The notes under the pieces are model-generated. The model saw only the letters and a program-made list of their open reading frames with translations. It searched no databases and was not told the DNA's origin. Shown here piece by piece: positions 62,841-64,000 of a stretch of 64,000 bases of DNA. Both the position numbers and the translations under genes were made by a program. Positions within the stretch are counted from its first letter, which is position 1; each line of letters starts with the position of its first letter. Source of the DNA: an uncultured Parabacteroides sp. (GTDB lineage: Bacteria > Bacteroidota > Bacteroidia > Bacteroidales > Tannerellaceae); the NCBI RefSeq assembly GCF_905196875.1, contig NZ_CAJJWO010000005.1, positions 1 to 64,000 on the forward strand, given 5' to 3'.

Positions 62841-63560
62841 ATGAAGAAAATTGTTTTGCTATTGGCTTTTTGCCTAAGTATTGGAAATTTATTTGCTCAA
62901 GACGCTGATAAACTGCGTGATGAAGGGGATGCAGCTTTAAAAGCGAAAAACTATGCAGAAGCTTTTACAAAGTACGACGCGTTCCTTAAACAGACGAACA
63001 ACGAAGACGCCGACCGCGTTTTCAATTGCGGTTATGCAGCTTTCCAGGCCAAGAAATATGAAGATGCCGTAAAATATTACGACCTGGCCATTCAGAAGAA
63101 TAAAAACGTTGACGATGCCTATACAGGTAAAGCAATGTCATTACGTAACCTCAATAAACCGGTCGAATTTACCGCAACTGTCGAAGCAGGCCTGAAGGTT
63201 AAACCGGGCGACGCAAATCTGGAAAAATTGCTTTACGGATATTGTATGAAGCAGGCACAAGCTGCACAGAAAGCCGGTAAGGTTGCCGATGCAGAAGAGC
63301 TGTTTAAAGATGTTTTGATCGTCAGCAATGCAAAGTATAAGGGAAATGCCCTTTACAGCTTAGGAGCTATGTATTACAACGAAGGTGCAAAGATCCTGGC
63401 AGCAGCTACCGATCCTGCAAAATACGAAGCAGAAAAGGACAAAGCAGACGTACAGATGAAAAAGGCTAAAGAATATCTGGAACAAGCGCTAGCAATCAAT
63501 GCTGCCGATGCTAATTCAAAGAAAATCCTTGATTCTATCAACGAAACGTTAGCAAAATAA
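62841..63560 (+). CDS. Exported TPR-repeat protein
   Basis: A 239-residue secreted protein: signal peptide (MKKIVLLLAFCLSIGNLFAQ) followed by four to five TPR-like repeats (ADKLRDEGDAALKAKNYAEA, VFNCGYAAFQAKKYEDAVKY, AYTGKAMSLRNLNKPVEFTA, GNALYSLGAMYYNEGAKILA). It is Lys/Ala-rich and probably a soluble periplasmic scaffold; function unknown. It is a single gene with a bidirectional terminator after it. Confidence 0.87.
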   Translation: MKKIVLLLAFCLSIGNLFAQDADKLRDEGDAALKAKNYAEAFTKYDAFLKQTNNEDADRVFNCGYAAFQAKKYEDAVKYYDLAIQKNKNVDDAYTGKAMSLRNLNKPVEFTATVEAGLKVKPGDANLEKLLYGYCMKQAQAAQKAGKVADAEELFKDVLIVSNAKYKGNALYSLGAMYYNEGAKILAAATDPAKYEAEKDKADVQMKKAKEYLEQALAINAADANSKKILDSINETLAK

Positions 63561-63583
63561 GTTACTATCAGTTTCCATAAATA

Positions 63584-63620
63584 AAAAACTCCCGGTATCA
63601 GTAGGATACCGGGAGTTTTT
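63584..63620. terminator. Bidirectional terminator between the TPR gene and rseP
   Basis: AAAAACTCCCGGTATC pairs with GATACCGGGAGTTTTT (16 bp, 5-nt loop), T runs on both strands, between convergent genes. Confidence 0.93.
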
Positions 63621-63636
63621 ATATTTTAAATATTAC

Positions 63637-64000
63637 TTACTTGAAAATAAGACGGAATATATCGTTACCATTTGCATAGATAAGCAAAGCGAACAAGAGG
63701 AACATACCTGTGATCTGTGCATATTCCAGAAACTTGTCGCTCGGCTTGCGGCGGGCGATCACTTCATAGAGCAGAAACATCACATGTCCGCCGTCCAATG
63801 CCGGAATAGGTAATATATTCATAAAGGCAAGGATGATTGAAAGGAATGCTGTACGTTGCCAGAACACTTTCCAATCCCAGGTTGCAGGGAACATACCGCC
63901 GATCGTACCGAAACCACCTAAACTGGAGGCTCCTTCTTTTGTAAAGACATACTTCATATCATTTACATATCCTTTTAGAGTATTCACTCCTAAACGGATA
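63637..64000 (-). CDS. rseP: Site-2 protease RseP, C-terminal fragment (runs off the window)
   Basis: The last about 121 residues of an intramembrane zinc metalloprotease of the RseP/S2P family; the frame continues past the window edge. The C-terminal metal motif is visible in AFMNILPIPALDGGHVMFLL (NxxPxPxLDGG, Asp ligand). Helices on both sides are WQRTAFLSIILAFMNILPIP and GMFLLFALLIYANGNDIF. RseP cleaves anti-sigma factors and leftover signal peptides in the inner membrane. The HExxH motif would lie outside the window. Confidence 0.9.
   Translation of the reverse strand, partial: IRLGVNTLKGYVNDMKYVFTKEGASSLGGFGTIGGMFPATWDWKVFWQRTAFLSIILAFMNILPIPALDGGHVMFLLYEVIARRKPSDKFLEYAQITGMFLLFALLIYANGNDIFRLIFK

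Overview
The window is typical Bacteroidales DNA, most likely Parabacteroides or a close relative. The evidence is a SusC/SusD pair, Bacteroidota-only families (DUF4251, DUF4491, DUF4837, DUF6057, DUF3332, the DUF4105/Lnb lipoprotein acyltransferase), a NagB-PIG-L fusion, a 1121-residue SecA, and repeated use of the Bacteroidota -7 promoter element TAnnTTTG. Gene content looks chromosomal. I see no rRNA, tRNA, CRISPR array, transposase, phage gene or plasmid gene.

Layout. 0-11 kb (nearly all minus strand): an oxidoreductase behind a RelE/ParE toxin-antitoxin pair, ComB, a plus-strand DUF4251 protein, then amino-sugar catabolism (NagB-PIG-L fusion and two tandem NagA paralogues), an ABC-F ATPase and an alpha/beta hydrolase. 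11-24 kb (plus strand): a polysaccharide-utilisation-type locus of susC, susD, a DUF6057 membrane protein, a beta-propeller lipoprotein with a CXXCH motif, a DUF3332 lipoprotein and a secreted GH2 beta-galactosidase. It has no regulator gene but has a pair of identical, oppositely oriented palindromic sites around the susC promoter. 24-27.7 kb: a minus-strand operon (EFR1 ferredoxin/flavodoxin protein, TlpA-like lipoprotein, a conserved exported protein, a TIGR01777 epimerase) diverging from a second toxin-antitoxin pair. 27.7-33.8 kb: a heavy-metal RND efflux operon (His-rich small membrane protein, CusB-like, CusA-like, TolC-like). 33.9-36.6 kb: an M28 peptidase, small proteins and secG. 36.6-42.2 kb: a sigma-54 activator/lptE/TPR/secG operon and a four-gene putative phospholipid head-group operon (TagD-like cytidylyltransferase, SDR, CDP-alcohol phosphotransferase, acyltransferase). 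42.2-53.2 kb: pdxA, a DUF4837 lipoprotein, rlmN, a PpiD-like foldase, and an envelope operon running coaX, outer-membrane protein, TPR, lptC, CNNM/CBS protein. 53.5-64 kb: a GlsB-like membrane protein, lnb, an apparently inactive alkaline-phosphatase-fold protein, secA, glycerate kinase, alanine dehydrogenase, a TPR protein and the C-terminal end of rseP.

Main themes are envelope biogenesis (SecA, SecG, LptC, LptE, Lnb, PpiD, RseP, CoaX cluster), glycan use (GlcNAc-6-P, beta-galactosides) and metal efflux.

Most unusual features: (1) non-coding tandem arrays with a strict 22-bp period between cusA and tolC and upstream of coaX, a weaker period-22 array upstream of susC, and a related 23-bp pair after susD; (2) the paired operator-like palindromes at susC; (3) likely pseudo-enzymes: the NagB half of the fusion has lost the canonical catalytic residues, and the phosphatase-fold protein between lnb and secA has lost its nucleophile and most metal ligands; (4) the lipid head-group operon, whose two key enzymes carry variant signatures; (5) a CXXCH-bearing beta-propeller lipoprotein inside the beta-galactosidase locus. 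All assignments are by reading motifs; no database search was possible.
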